A stretch of DNA of 64,000 nucleotides from Ulota crispa (GCA_963920765.1 OY987254.1:1-64000); one strand, 5' to 3'. Numbered from the stretch's first letter, positions 9,772 through 23,769 are shown. Numbers and translations are program-made. The notes: generated by a model not told the origin, from the letters alone.

Positions 9772-12559
9772 ATGATTCATCAAGAAAAATATCAGCATCT
9801 TCGAATTCGATTAGCTTCTCCTGAACAAATACGCAGTTGGGCTGAAAGAATTTTACCTAATGGAGAAATTGTCGGACAAGTAACAAAACCATATACCTTA
9901 CATTATAAAACACATAAACCTGAAAAAGATGGATTATTTTGTGAACGTATTTTTGGTCCTATTAAAAGCGGACTTTGCGCTTGTGGAAAATATCAAACAA
10001 TTGAAAAATATGCAAAATTTTGTGAACAATGTGGTGTTGAGTTTATTGAATCACGTGTTCGAAGATATCGAATGGGATACATTAAATTAGCTTGCCCAGT
10101 AACACATGTGTGGTATTTAAAACGCTTACCTAGTTATATTGCAAATCTTTTAGCTAAACCTCTTAAAGAATTAGAAAGTCTAGTATATTGCGATGTGTGA
10201 CTTGTTTATAGAACTTAATTATACAGATTTAATTACAACTGTTATCCTATTTTATTTATTATAAGGATATTTCTTATTTTGATATGTTTCGTTAAAAAAG
10301 TAACATAAAACTCAAAAAAATTTAAATTTAAAGTATTTAATCTAAGGTTTCTATTTACATATATATATAAATATACAAATATTTACTATTTACTATCTTT
10401 ATGTATTTTTTGTATAATTTTTTCTTTAACATTTGTAGATTTCGTAAAAAAATAAAATTTAATTTTAAATTTATTATTGTATTGATTTATAATGGATCGT
10501 GCTGTTTATTCATCGCATATATATACGCTAAATAATACTAGATCCATCGAAATAGAAAGAAAACCTATAGGATTATAAAAATAAGTGTATAAACAAGATA
10601 ATTTCTTATTAATTCTAAAAATATTCGAGGTATTTTTGTAAAAAAATATATCATTTAAAGAAAGTAAGATTACTCAAAAATAAAAATTTTCTTAAACTTT
10701 TGAATATAACTTGAGTAAAAAATAGTAATAAATTGTTTTTTTGTCTAATTTTTATATAAAAAAAACAAAATATATATTTTTTTAGTATATTTCAAGAAAT
10801 ACATATATAAAACTTGTATTTACAATTACAATATTATTAAAAATTAAAATTTAATGCTATTTGAGCCGGATGAAAAAAAATTTTCATGTCCGATTCTGCG
10901 GGGGGGAATTAAAAAAATTAAAAAAAAGAAACCTATCCCAATCTTTTTCTTGCTAGACCTATTTCAAAAAAACCTACTTTATTAAAATTACGAGGTTTAT
11001 TTAAATATGAAGATCAATCTTGGAGAGAAATATTTCCTCGTTTTTTTTCTTCAACTGGATTTGAAGCATTTCAGACTAGAGAAATAGCTACTGGAGGTGA
11101 TGCTATTAAAAAACAAATAAGTAATATCGATCTCCAAGTAGTTATGAATTATACATATATAGAATGGAAAGAATTAGTAGAACGAAAATCTACAGGAAAT
11201 GAATGGGAAGATCGAAAAATTCAAAGAAGAAAAGATCTTTTGGTAAGACGTATAAAATTAGTAAAACAATTTCTTCAAACAGATATAAAACCAGAGTGGA
11301 TGGTTTTATCTTTTTTACCAGTTCTTCCGCCTGAATTACGGCCTATGATTGAATTAGGCGAAGGCGAATTAATTACTTCTGATTTAAATGAACTATATCG
11401 AAGAGTTATTTATAGAAATAATACTCTTATTGATTTTTCGGCCAGAAGTGGTTCTACACCAGGAGGTTTAGTTGTTTGTCAAACTAGATTAGTACAAGAA
11501 GCAGTAGATGCACTTATTGATAATGGTATTCGGGGACAACCTATGAAAGATAGTCATAATAGGCCTTATAAATCTTTTTCAGATGTTATTGAAGGAAAAG
11601 AAGGACGCTTTCGTGAAAATTTACTCGGAAAACGAGTTGATTATTCAGGACGATCTGTTATTATAGTTGGTCCTTCTCTTCCATTACATCAGTGTGGGTT
11701 ACCACGAGAAATGGCAATAGAATTATTTCAAGCTTTTGTTATTCGAGGTTTAATTGGACGACATCTTGCTCCTAATCTCAGAGCAGCTAAAAGTATGATT
11801 CAAAACAAAGAGTCTATTATATGGAAAGTACTTCAAGAAATTATGCAAGGACATCCTATTTTATTAAATCGAGCACCTACTTTACATAGATTAGGCATAC
11901 AAGCATTTCAACCTATTTTAATAAAAGGTCGCGCTATTCGTTTACATCCACTAGTCTGCGGAGGATTTAATGCAGATTTTGACGGAGATCAAATGGCTGT
12001 TCATATACCATTATCTTTAGAAGCTCAAGTTGAAGCGCGATTACTTATGTTTTCATATACAAATCTTTTGTCTCCTGCTACAGGAGATCCAATTTCTGTA
12101 CCAAGTCAAGATATGCTTCTGGGACTTTATTTATTAACAATTGAAAATCATCAAGGTATTTATGGTAATAAAAATCATCCTTATAAATACAATAATAACA
12201 AAATTCATTTAAATAAAACACCTTATTTTTATAGTTATGATGATGTAATAAAAGCTCAAAAACAAAAAGAAATTAAATTACACAGTCCTTTGTGGCTTCG
12301 ATGGGAAACAAAATTGCGAATAATTACGTCAATAAATCGTGAAAAACCTGTTGAAGTTCAATACAATTCTTCTGGTATTTTTTCTAAAATTTATGAACAT
12401 TATCAACTTAGAAAAAATAAAAAAGAACAAATTACTAATTTTTATATTTGCACAACTGTTGGTCGTATTATATTTAATCAACAAATAGAAGAAGCTATTC
12501 AAGGTACTTTAAAAGCTTCGCAATTTCGAAATACATCTTTACCAGCAATAATTATATAA
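9772..12559 (+). CDS. rpoC1: Plastid-encoded RNA polymerase beta' subunit (N-terminal half)
   Basis: Exon 1 is 9772-10194 and exon 2 is 10943-12559, giving 679 residues. Exon 1 carries the zinc-binding cysteines C69, C71, C84 and C87 (CACGKY...CEQCG). Exon 2 carries the catalytic magnesium motif NADFDGDQ at about residues 483-490 and [15 protein letters not shown] before it. The intron (10195-10942) starts GTGTG, ends CAAT and has domain V near 10862-10900, so it is group II; a G run follows the domain V. The junction reads [16 protein letters not shown], in keeping with the family. It cooperates with rpoB and rpoC2 in PEP. Confidence 0.96.
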
Positions 12560-12659
12560 TATTCATTTTTTCTACAAACAGAAAAAAAAAAAAGCCAAAT
12601 GAAAAATAGCTTAAATTTATTGGTATATCCTGTTTATGATAATAAAGAGGTTTTTTATT

Positions 12660-15600
12660 ATGGCAGAACCAGCCAAAATGCTTTTCTATAATAAAGTGAT
12701 GGATAGAACTGCCATAAAACAGCTTATTAGTAGATTAATTGCTCACTTTGGTATTACATACACAACACATATTTTAGATCAACTTAAAAATCTAGGCTTT
12801 AAACAGGCTACTCAAGCTGCAATTTCATTAGGAATTGATGATCTTTTAACAGCACCTTCAAAAAGTTGGCTAATCCAAGATGCGGAACAACAAGGTTATA
12901 CTTCTGAAAAAAATTATCGTTATGGAAACGTTCATGCAGTAGAAAAACTACGTCAATTAATCGAAACATGGTATGCAACAAGTGAATATTTAAAACAAGA
13001 AATGAATCCTAATTTTCGGATGACAGATTCGTTAAATCCAGTACATATGATGTCTTTTTCGGGAGCTCGAGGAAGCACATCACAAGTTCATCAGTTAGTA
13101 GGTATGCGAGGTTTAATGTCAGACCCACAAGGTCAAATTATTGATTTACCTATTCAAAGTAATTTTCGTGAAGGGTTATCTTTAACAGAATATATTATTT
13201 CTTGTTATGGTGCTCGTAAAGGAGTTGTTGATACGGCAGTACGAACATCAGATGCTGGATATCTTACACGTAGATTAGTTGAAGTAGTTCAGCATATTGT
13301 GGTAAGAAAAATGGATTGTGGTACTTTTCAAGGTATTTTTGCAATTACTTCGCGCGATACTTATAAAAAAAAAAATAATCAACAAAAATTAATTGGTCGT
13401 ATATTAGCAGAAAATGTATACATAAATGAAAGATGCATTGCTATCCGTAATCAAGATATTACAGCTAGCCTTGCTCTTTCCTTAATAACTACTAAAAAAA
13501 AACAAATTTTTATACGTTCTCCTTTAACTTGTAAAAATATGCTATGGATTTGCCAATTATGCTATGGATGGAGTCTTACTCACGGTAATTTAATAGAATT
13601 AGGCGAAGCTGTCGGCATTATTGCGGGACAGTCTATTGGAGAACCAGGTACTCAATTGACGTTAAGAACGTTTCATACTGGTGGAGTTTTTACAGGTGAT
13701 ATTGCAGAACATATACGAACACCATTTAACGGAATTATTCAATTTGATAAAGATTCAGTTTATCCTACACGTACTCGCCATGGTCATCCTGCGTGGATAT
13801 GTAATAATAACTTATCTGTTATTATTAAAAGCAAAAAAAAAGTAAATAATTTGGTTATTCCACCACAAAGTATGCTTTTAGTTCAAAATAATCAATATGT
13901 AGAATCAAAACAAATTATTGCAGAAATTCGTGCTAAAATATCTCCTTTTAAAGAAAAAATTCAAAAATATATTTATTCAAATTTATCTGGTGAAATGCAT
14001 TGGAGTACAAAAGTTCACCATGCATCTGAATATATACATAGTAATGTTCATCTTTTATATATGACGGGTCATATATGGATATTAGCAGGGCATTTCGAAA
14101 AATGTAATGAATCTTTTTTATTCTATCGCAATCAAGATAAGTTAGATAATAAACTTCCAATTGCAAATAAAAATTTGAGTTTTTATAAAAATAATTTTTT
14201 AAATGACTTTTGGAATTTTATTTATTCTAGTATTATTTTATATACTTACAATTTTTTGGAAATTCAAAAAAAGAAAAAAACTCTTTTTTTTTTTTATAAA
14301 AAAAAAAATGAATATGAAAAAAAACCAATAGTCCCATTTATTCTTAAAATACCCCAAAATGGCATTTTAAAAAAAAATGATATTTTTGCTATTTTTAATG
14401 ATCCTAAATATAGAATAAAAAATTCAGGAATTATAAAATATGGTACTATAAAAGTTGATTTAATTAGTAAAACAAAAAATATTTTTGAAGACTCAAAAAA
14501 TAAGAATGGTAGATCAAGATATAAAATAATAAAAGAAGGTAATTTTTTTTTTATTCCTGAAGAAATACATAATTTAGATCAATCTCTTTTTTCTTCTCTT
14601 TTAATAAAAAATAATAGTTTTATTGAAGCGGGAACAAAAATAACTTCTACTATTACTAGTAAAGTAACTGGCTTGGTTAAAATAAAAAAAAAAAATAATA
14701 ATTTTGAAATAAAAATATTACCTGGAAGTATATATTCTTCTAAAGAAAAAAAAAAAAACTTTAAACAAAGTGGTATTTTAATAGCTCCAGGAAAAAAAGT
14801 TTTTGAACAATTTTATGCTAAAAATTGGATTTATCTTGAATGGATTGTACTTTCCAAAAATAATTCTTTTTTTTTTATTAGACCAGCAATAGAATATAAA
14901 ATAACATCAAATGATAATTCTTTAAATTTACCAATACCTTTTTTTTTAGACTTCTTAAAAGAACAACAAGCAGTTAAATTTCAAACTATTAAATATATTT
15001 TTTATCAAGATGGTGAAGAAGTTGAAATTCTTAATAATACTGAAATTCAATTAATTCAAAGCTGTTTAATCCTAACTTGGGAAACAAAAATATTTATCAA
15101 AGAAGCTCATATTTCTTTTATAAAAATTCGTATTAATAAAATTAGTAAATTTTTTCTTCAAATAAGTTTAATTAAATATTTTAGCTTTAATTATAAAAAA
15201 AAAGAAAATAATAAAATTCTTAATTCTTATTTTACTAAAAAAAAACAGATTATTAATCAAAATTTTAATAAAAAAAATTTATTGTTTAATAAAACTTGGG
15301 GTATTATCCGTACTTCTTCAAAAAAAAACCAAGAAGAAAAACTTTTTCTTGTTTTATCACCATCAAATTTATTTCAAACTAATTTAGTTAGCAAAACGAA
15401 AAAAAGTACGAAAATAGAAAATAATATAGAAAAAATTTTAACTTATCAATCAAATGAATTAAAAGTAGTAATTAAAGATTCTAATATAAAAAAGAAGAAA
15501 AGTTTCTTAAAACAAAATTTTATAAAATTTCTAGGTCTTTTAGGTCATTCACAAAATTTTACAAAAAATTTTCAACCTTTTTCTTATTCTTATAAAAAAT

Positions 15601-16772
15601 TTAATAATAAATTAAAACCAATTAATTTTTCAATTATTGATAATTTTAATAAAAAAATTAAAATACCTATATGGTACTTTTTGGATGAAAATAAAAAAAT
15701 TCATAAATTTATATTAACTAAAAATGTTGTTTTTAGTTTATTAAATTGGTCTTTTTCGTTATTTTTTTTAAAAAAAAAAAAAATTCAATTTATTAATCTT
15801 GGACATTTTTTTTGCGATGGTTTTTCTATATCTAAATCTCATAATTTTAATGAATCTGGTCAAATTATAGCTATTTATGAAGATTATTCTTCAGTAATTA
15901 GATTAGCTAAACCATATTTAACTACTGGTGGAGCTACGGTTCATAATAATTATGGTGAAATTTTTAAAGAAGGAAATACATTAATAACTTTAGTATATGA
16001 AAGATTAAAATCAGCAGATATTATTCAAGGGCTTCCAAAAGTAGAACAGTTATTAGAGGCTCGCCCAATAAATTCAGTTTTTATTAATTTAGAAAAAGGT
16101 TTTGAAGAATGGAATAAAGATATGACAAGTTTTTTTGGAAGTTTATGGGGCTATTTTTTGAGTGCTCGAATTAGTATGGAACAGAGTCAATTAAATTTAG
16201 TTGATCAAATTCAAAAGGTTTATCGGTCACAAGGAGTACAAATATCAGATAAACATATAGAAATTATTGTACGTCAAATGACTTCTAAAGTTATTACTTT
16301 GGAAGATGGAATGACTAATGGTTTTTTACCTGGAGAATTAATTGAATTTACAAAAATAAAAAGAATGAATCGTGCTTTGGAAGAAATTATTCCCTATAAA
16401 CCTGTGTTATTAGGTATAACAAAAGCTTCTCTCAACACTCAAAGTTTTATATCAGAAGCTAGTTTTCAAGAAACTACTCGAGTATTAGCAAAAGCGGCTT
16501 TGCGGGGTCGAATTGATTGGTTAAAAGGTTTAAAAGAAAATGTTATTCTTGGCGGAATAGTTCCTGCAGGAACTGGTTGTCAAGAACTTATTTGGCAAAT
16601 AACTTTAGAAAAACATAAAAATATTTTATTAAAAAAAAAAAATAAAATTAAATTATTTAATAATAAAATAAAAGATATTTTTTTATATGAAAAATTTTCT
16701 ATTTATTTTACTTCAGATCAGATTCATAAAAAATTAAAGCAGCCATTTTTTGAAATAAATACCAATAAATAA
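12660..16772 (+). CDS. rpoC2: Plastid-encoded RNA polymerase beta'' subunit
   Basis: 1370-residue C-terminal half of the beta' polypeptide of PEP. The start MAEPAKMLFYNK is the family start; the frame is open 8 codons further upstream but lacks similarity there. It includes the zinc-binding region CGTFQG...CQLCYGWS, the trigger-region motif EAVGIIAGQSIGEPGTQLT at about residues 313-331, and the C-terminal block EARPINS...LLGITKASLNTQSFISEASFQETTRVL. The middle 500-1100 residues are a lysine/asparagine-rich insertion with many A and T runs (for example 14 A at 15770-15783), typical of plants. It follows rpoC1 by 100 nt. Confidence 0.97.
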   Translation: MAEPAKMLFYNKVMDRTAIKQLISRLIAHFGITYTTHILDQLKNLGFKQATQAAISLGIDDLLTAPSKSWLIQDAEQQGYTSEKNYRYGNVHAVEKLRQLIETWYATSEYLKQEMNPNFRMTDSLNPVHMMSFSGARGSTSQVHQLVGMRGLMSDPQGQIIDLPIQSNFREGLSLTEYIISCYGARKGVVDTAVRTSDAGYLTRRLVEVVQHIVVRKMDCGTFQGIFAITSRDTYKKKNNQQKLIGRILAENVYINERCIAIRNQDITASLALSLITTKKKQIFIRSPLTCKNMLWICQLCYGWSLTHGNLIELGEAVGIIAGQSIGEPGTQLTLRTFHTGGVFTGDIAEHIRTPFNGIIQFDKDSVYPTRTRHGHPAWICNNNLSVIIKSKKKVNNLVIPPQSMLLVQNNQYVESKQIIAEIRAKISPFKEKIQKYIYSNLSGEMHWSTKVHHASEYIHSNVHLLYMTGHIWILAGHFEKCNESFLFYRNQDKLDNKLPIANKNLSFYKNNFLNDFWNFIYSSIILYTYNFLEIQKKKKTLFFFYKKKNEYEKKPIVPFILKIPQNGILKKNDIFAIFNDPKYRIKNSGIIKYGTIKVDLISKTKNIFEDSKNKNGRSRYKIIKEGNFFFIPEEIHNLDQSLFSSLLIKNNSFIEAGTKITSTITSKVTGLVKIKKKNNNFEIKILPGSIYSSKEKKKNFKQSGILIAPGKKVFEQFYAKNWIYLEWIVLSKNNSFFFIRPAIEYKITSNDNSLNLPIPFFLDFLKEQQAVKFQTIKYIFYQDGEEVEILNNTEIQLIQSCLILTWETKIFIKEAHISFIKIRINKISKFFLQISLIKYFSFNYKKKENNKILNSYFTKKKQIINQNFNKKNLLFNKTWGIIRTSSKKNQEEKLFLVLSPSNLFQTNLVSKTKKSTKIENNIEKILTYQSNELKVVIKDSNIKKKKSFLKQNFIKFLGLLGHSQNFTKNFQPFSYSYKKFNNKLKPINFSIIDNFNKKIKIPIWYFLDENKKIHKFILTKNVVFSLLNWSFSLFFLKKKKIQFINLGHFFCDGFSISKSHNFNESGQIIAIYEDYSSVIRLAKPYLTTGGATVHNNYGEIFKEGNTLITLVYERLKSADIIQGLPKVEQLLEARPINSVFINLEKGFEEWNKDMTSFFGSLWGYFLSARISMEQSQLNLVDQIQKVYRSQGVQISDKHIEIIVRQMTSKVITLEDGMTNGFLPGELIEFTKIKRMNRALEEIIPYKPVLLGITKASLNTQSFISEASFQETTRVLAKAALRGRIDWLKGLKENVILGGIVPAGTGCQELIWQITLEKHKNILLKKKNKIKLFNNKIKDIFLYEKFSIYFTSDQIHKKLKQPFFEINTNK

Positions 16773-16913
16773 ATTTAATTAATTTATCTAGAAATTTTTA
16801 GGTAATTTATTAAAAAAACAAATGAAAATAAATTTACAAAAAAATTTAAAAAATGTATTGATTTTAATCTAATTAAAAAAAACAAATTAAACTTTTTTAA
16901 TAAAAAAACAACA

Positions 16914-17624
16914 ATGAAACAAAAATATTGGAACATTAATTTAGAAGAAATGATGGAAGCAGGGGTACATTTTGGTCATCAAGCTCGAAAATGGAACCCT
17001 AAAATGGCGTCTTATATTTTTACAGAACGAAAAGGTATTCATATTTTAAATCTTACTCAAACAGCTCGTTTTTTATCAGAAGCTTGCGATTTAGTAGCTA
17101 ATGCTTCAAGTAAAGGCAAACAATTTTTGATTGTAGGTACAAAATATCAAGCAGCTGATTTAGTAGCATCAGCTTCTATAAAAGCTCGATGTCATTACGT
17201 AAATCAAAAATGGCTTGGTGGTATGTTAACTAATTGGTCAACCATAGAAAAACGTCTTCAAAGATTTAAGGATTTAGAAAATAAAGAAAAGACAGGATTA
17301 TTTAATCAACTTCCAAAAAAAGAAGCCGCAACTTTAAAAAGACAATTAACTCAACTTCAAAAATATTTAAATGGAATTAAATATATGACAAGTTTACCCG
17401 ATATTGTAATAATAATAGATCAGCAAAAAGAAATCACCGCTATTCAAGAATGTCGAACTTTAGGTATTCCAACAATTTGTTTGGTTGATACAGATTGTGA
17501 TCCAGATCTTACCGATATACCAATTCCAGCAAATGATGATGCTCGAGCTTCTATTCGATGGATTTTAAATAAATTAACATTAGCTATTAGTACAGGTCGT
17601 TATAATTCAATAAAAACTGAATAA
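16914..17624 (+). CDS. rps2: Ribosomal protein S2
   Basis: 236-residue small-subunit protein S2. Family signatures are [21 protein letters not shown] near the N-terminus and [26 protein letters not shown] near residue 190. The length is standard. It follows rpoC2 by 141 nt and precedes the atp cluster, an order inherited from cyanobacterial and algal ancestors. Confidence 0.98.
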   Translation: MKQKYWNINLEEMMEAGVHFGHQARKWNPKMASYIFTERKGIHILNLTQTARFLSEACDLVANASSKGKQFLIVGTKYQAADLVASASIKARCHYVNQKWLGGMLTNWSTIEKRLQRFKDLENKEKTGLFNQLPKKEAATLKRQLTQLQKYLNGIKYMTSLPDIVIIIDQQKEITAIQECRTLGIPTICLVDTDCDPDLTDIPIPANDDARASIRWILNKLTLAISTGRYNSIKTE

Positions 17625-17677
17625 TTTTTTTATTTTTTTTATTTTATTACTCATTACTATTTTAAAACTTAAAAATA

Positions 17678-17710
17678 TATTACAATAAAAATAAATATTT
17701 TATTGTAATA
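17678..17710 (+). terminator. Hairpin after rps2
   Basis: Perfect 13-nt arms (17678-17690, 17698-17710) around a 7-nt loop, 54 nt after the rps2 stop and before atpI. It is a probable RNA 3'-end stabiliser. Confidence 0.6.
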
Positions 17711-17818
17711 AATATGTTGTAACATAATAAAAAATTTAGAACAATAAGACATTTAAATAATGGAATTGTTTATAAAATTCATTTCTATTTTTTATAGTTA
17801 ATCTTTAGAAGGGGTAAT

Positions 17819-18565
17819 ATGTATACTGCACAATTTTCCATTAGCACACTTAATAATTTATATGAAATATCTGGTGTGGAAGTAGGTCAACACTTCTATT
17901 GGCAAATAGGCAGTTTTCAAGTTCATGCACAAGTACTTATAACTTCCTGGATTGTTATTGGTATTTTATTAAGTTTAGCTATTTTAGCAACACGCGATTT
18001 ACAAACTATTCCAACAAGTGGTCAAAATTTTGTTGAATATGTTTTAGAATTTATTCGAGATTTAACCAGAACTCAAATAGGAGAAGAAGAATATCGACCT
18101 TGGGTACCTTTCATAGGAACTATGTTTTTATTTATTTTTGTTTCGAATTGGTCCGGCGCTCTTCTTCCTTGGAGAGTTTTTGAATTACCTCATGGAGAAC
18201 TAGCTGCACCTACAAATGATATTAATACAACTGTTGCATTAGCTTTATTAACCTCAGTAGCTTATTTTTACGCAGGTCTTCATAAAAAAGGTTTAAATTA
18301 TTTTGGTAAATATATTCAGCCAACTCCAGTACTTTTACCAATAAATATTTTAGAAGATTTTACAAAACCCTTATCGTTAAGTTTTCGACTTTTTGGAAAT
18401 ATATTAGCTGATGAATTAGTAGTTGCTGTTCTTATTTCTTTAGTACCTTTGGTTATTCCGATACCTATGATGTTTTTAGGATTATTCACAAGTGCTATTC
18501 AAGCTTTAATATTTGCAACCTTAGCTGCAGCTTATATAGGGGAATCATTAGAAGATCATCATTAA
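17819..18565 (+). CDS. atpI: ATP synthase CF0 subunit a
   Basis: 248-residue membrane subunit that forms the proton half-channels next to the c-ring. It contains the conserved [12 protein letters not shown] and the helix with the essential arginine in [17 protein letters not shown]. Five to six hydrophobic segments are visible. A Shine-Dalgarno-like GAAGGGG lies about 5 nt before the ATG. It is the first gene of the atpI-H-F-A series, which together with atpB and atpE elsewhere in the window makes the plastid-encoded ATP synthase. Confidence 0.98.
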   Translation: MYTAQFSISTLNNLYEISGVEVGQHFYWQIGSFQVHAQVLITSWIVIGILLSLAILATRDLQTIPTSGQNFVEYVLEFIRDLTRTQIGEEEYRPWVPFIGTMFLFIFVSNWSGALLPWRVFELPHGELAAPTNDINTTVALALLTSVAYFYAGLHKKGLNYFGKYIQPTPVLLPINILEDFTKPLSLSFRLFGNILADELVVAVLISLVPLVIPIPMMFLGLFTSAIQALIFATLAAAYIGESLEDHH

Positions 18566-19255
<690 letters not shown>

Positions 19256-19286
19256 ATTTAATTGTCTTTAAAGCATTATATTTTTC

Positions 19287-19354
19287 AAATTAAATTGTTT
19301 TTTTAAGAAATAAAATGGTTAACCGTTTTATTTCTTAAAAAAACAATTTAATTT
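19287..19354 (+). terminator. 68-bp palindrome after atpH
   Basis: Arms 19287-19320 and 19321-19354 pair over 34 positions with a single mismatch and no loop, centred on GGTTAACC. It begins 32 nt after the atpH stop. The position fits the 3' end of the abundant atpH transcript. Confidence 0.75.
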
Positions 19355-19562
19355 TTAATTTAATATTGAAATTAAATTTATTTTTTAGAAAAACAAAAAT
19401 TATAATTTTGTTTTTGTGTAAATAAAGTAAATTATTTTTTAATTATATTACTAATTAGACTTAAAATTAGATAAATAAGTCTCTGTCTATAACTAAAAAT
19501 TAAAGTTATTTTGAGTAAAAAACTCTGTAAAACTTAGATAATCTATTCATGGGAGAGAGAAT

Positions 19563-20770
19563 ATGCAAAATATGGTTAATTTAGTTGTTTATTTTAGTTA
19601 TTGGCCTATTGCTGGTAATTTTGGTTTAAATACAAATCTTTTAGAAACCAATTTAATTAATTTAAGTGTAGTACTTGGTTTATTAATTTACTTTGGAAAG
19701 GGAGTGTGTGCGGGTTAATTATTTAAATAAAATTATTGGAAAAACCAGTTACACTTAAAAGTGTATAATTCCGACGAATTACTTCTAAACAAAATTTAGA
19801 ACAACTATAGCATTTCGTAAAATTAGTAATTTTTTATTTTTTACTATTACTTTATTCGGAAATATTAAGAAAATGGTTAAAGCTAAAATGCTTGAAGTCT
19901 AAGCGTCATTGGGGTTTTTCTTTCCCCTAATATTTTATATATAAAAAATATAAAAACATATTTAGAGACTCATTTGATATATAACACTCATATCAAATTA
20001 ATTTTTACATTTATGTATTAAATAAAATTGTTATTATCTCTACAAACTAACCAGTTTTGGTTTTTTATGCTAAATTGACAACCTAAAAAAAGTCTAATAT
20101 TAAGTTATTCAAAAAAATGACCTTGCTGACAGTTAATAAAAAAAATAAAATAACTTTTGTCAGAAGAGCCCTTAAATTTTTTTTCTATTAAAAAAATATA
20201 TAAAATTTTTACAAATTATTTTGAAAAAAGATTAAAAATTAACAGGGGCAAGCTTAGTTAAAAAATTAAGCAAGAAAGCCGAATGAATTGAAAAATTCAT
20301 GTTCGGTTTGGGAAGAGATTAATAATTCGTAAAAATATTCGATAAATAATCTACTTTCATTAAACAATTTATTAAGTAATCGTAAACAAACTATTTTAAG
20401 TACAATTAATGACGCGGAAGAACGATATAATGAAGCAACTGATAAACTTAACCAAGCGCGAATTCGTTTAGAACGGGCACAAGTAAAAGCAGATGAAATT
20501 CGCGTAAATGGTCTTTCTCAAATAGAAAGGGAAAAAAGAGAATTAATAAATGCTGCTGATGACGATTCAAAACGATTAGAAGATTCAAAAAATGCTACTA
20601 TTCGTTTTGAAGAACAAAGAGCAATTGAACAAGTTAGACAACAAGTTTCACGTCTTGCATTAGAAAGAGCTTTAGAAGCGTTAAATAAACGTTTAAATAA
20701 CGAATTACATTCACGCGTAATTGATTATCATATTGGTTTACTTAGAGCCATGGAAAGCACAACTAATTAG
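19563..20770 (+). CDS. atpF: ATP synthase CF0 subunit b
   Basis: Peripheral-stalk subunit b, 186 residues. Exon 1 is 19563-19707 (145 nt) and ends FGKGV plus one base; exon 2 is 20355-20770 and starts [20 protein letters not shown]. There is one N-terminal membrane helix (about residues 28-48), then a long charged coiled coil. The intron (19708-20354) starts GTGCG and ends CTAC, with domain V near 20273-20316 (AAGCCGAATG), so it is group II. GGGAGAGAG just before the ATG is a likely ribosome binding site. atpA starts 43 nt downstream. Confidence 0.97.
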
Positions 20771-20804
20771 CTTTCATTAGTTTTATTTTTCAAAAAATTA
20801 TTAA

Positions 20805-22337
<1,533 letters not shown>

Positions 22338-22348
22338 AAATTTAAGTA

Positions 22349-22416
22349 TTTTTTAGTAAAAAGAAAAAAAGCCGAAAATTTTTTTTTTTTCGGCTTTTTT
22401 TCTTTTTACTAAAAAA
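22349..22416 (+). terminator. Long hairpin after atpA
   Basis: Arms about 22349-22378 and 22388-22416 include the GC-containing core AAAGCCGAAAA/TTTTCGGCTTT flanked by matching A/T tracts. It begins 11 nt after the atpA stop and separates atpA from the convergent trnR-UCU, so it can serve both. Confidence 0.8.
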
Positions 22417-22508
22417 CAAAACAAGCAAATATTTTAATAAAATAAAAAAATATTAAATTTAGGTTTTTTAATATTTTTTTACTTAGACTTTTTTCTCAAT
22501 GTAAATAT

Positions 22509-22580
22509 TACGTCCAATAGGATTCGAACCTATACTGGAGGTTTAGAAGACCTCTGTCCTATCCATTAGACGATGGACGC
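22509..22580 (-). tRNA. trnR-UCU: tRNA-Arg (UCU)
   Basis: Minus strand: acceptor GCGTCCA/TGGACGT (terminal G-U pair), anticodon TCT in the loop CTTCTAA, T loop TTCGAAT. It lies between atpA and trnG-UCC as usual. Confidence 0.95.
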
Positions 22581-22613
22581 TAATTAATTGTTTTTTTTTC
22601 GTATTTTTTAAAA

Positions 22614-22671
22614 CATTAAAAGCGAATAATTAACTTTCTTTATAAAGAAAGTTAATTATTCGCTTTTAATG
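22614..22671. repeat. 58-bp perfect palindrome between trnG-UCC and trnR-UCU
   Basis: Two 29-nt arms (22614-22642, 22643-22671) are exact reverse complements with no loop, centred on TTTATAAA. On the minus strand it is directly 3' of trnG-UCC, so it may help separate the two tRNA transcripts. Confidence 0.9.
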
Positions 22672-22683
22672 AAAAGAATAATA

Positions 22684-23333
22684 GGCGGGTAGCGGGAATC
22701 GAACCCGCATCATTAGCTTGGAAGGCTAAGGGTTATAGTCGACGTTTTTATTTTATTATTGCCTCTATTTCAAAACCGAACATGAAATTTTAATATCATA
22801 CGGCTCCTTTATGAACTAGAAATTTTTTTTCTATTATATTGTATTCCAATAGATTCATATCATCTATGTTAGTTTTTTTATTAAATAACTTTTTAGATGA
22901 TCCTTTTACAAAATTAAAAAAAATTATAATTACTTCGTTCTTTATTTCTAGTAAAAGAAATCATTAGGAAAATATTTTTTACCGAGCTTTAATAAAAGTA
23001 TTAATAAATTTAGCAAACTAAACTTATTATTTTAAAGCTAAATTGCTTTAATTTGTTTCTTTTTTTTATTTAATTAAAGATTTAGTTACGAAAAAAAAGT
23101 ATTTTGGATTTCTATCCATAGATTTTTAGCTCAATAAAAAAAATTCCGTGTTGTTTTTTTGGTTTTACTATCATAGGAATTCTGCTTTTTTCTTTTAAAA
23201 AAAAATTATAAGAAACATTTTATTTAGAAATAAAGTTTTGGTCCAAAAAAATTAAAATAACTTTTAAGACCCTTTAACTATATTTAAGTTAATTATAGAA
23301 CGAATCACACTTTTACCACTAAACTATACCCGC
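22684..23333 (-). tRNA. trnG-UCC: tRNA-Gly (UCC), split by a group II intron
   Basis: 5' exon 23311-23333 (23 nt, GCGGGTATAGTTTAGTGGTA...), 3' exon 22684-22731 (48 nt) with anticodon TCC in the loop CTTCCAA. The acceptor GCGGGTA/TACCCGC is perfect. The intron (22732-23310) starts GTGTG and ends AC, with domain V near 22776-22806, inserted in the D-arm region as in other land plants. Confidence 0.95.
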
Positions 23334-23406
23334 TATGAAACTATTATAACAGAATTTTTTTTTTTTGTTTAAAAACTTTTACTTTTAATATTTTTTTCAT
23401 TAAACT

Positions 23407-23458
23407 CCATCTTCGGAAATTAAATAACTTTTTTTAAGTATTTAATTTCCGAAGATGG
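23407..23458 (-). terminator. Hairpin 3' of psb30
   Basis: Perfect 20-nt arms (23407-23426, 23439-23458) around a 12-nt loop, 9 nt beyond the psb30 stop on the minus strand. The arms contain CCATCTTCGGAAA, relatively GC-rich for this genome. Confidence 0.8.
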
Positions 23459-23467
23459 TTTATAAAA

Positions 23468-23569
23468 TCATAAGTTGCCTTTACGTGCAGCTAATAAAGC
23501 AATTACTAAAGGACCTGAGCCAACTATTAAAGCCAAAGCAGTAAGCTGTGCAATAACCTCTAAATTCAT
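23468..23569 (-). CDS. psb30: Photosystem II protein Psb30 (Ycf12)
   Basis: 33-residue single-helix PSII subunit near cytochrome b559. It reads [20 protein letters not shown] then a helix end and the tail ARKGNL, matching the family closely. It is absent from flowering-plant plastids but retained in bryophytes and algae, which supports the taxonomic placement. It is divergent from psaM. Confidence 0.96.
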   Translation of the reverse strand: MNLEVIAQLTALALIVGSGPLVIALLAARKGNL

Positions 23570-23769
23570 TCTGATTTAGCCTCTCTTTTTCAATTTGATT
23601 TTATGAAATTAAGAAAATTATTAAAAAAAAAATATCTATAGCGATATAGAATTAAGATCAGTACAATAATAGAAAACCTATTCATTCAAAAATTTAATAA
23701 ATTATTAATTAAATAAATTTTTTGAATGAATTTGTTATTTATATTACAGATTTTTAGGAGAGAAAAAAA

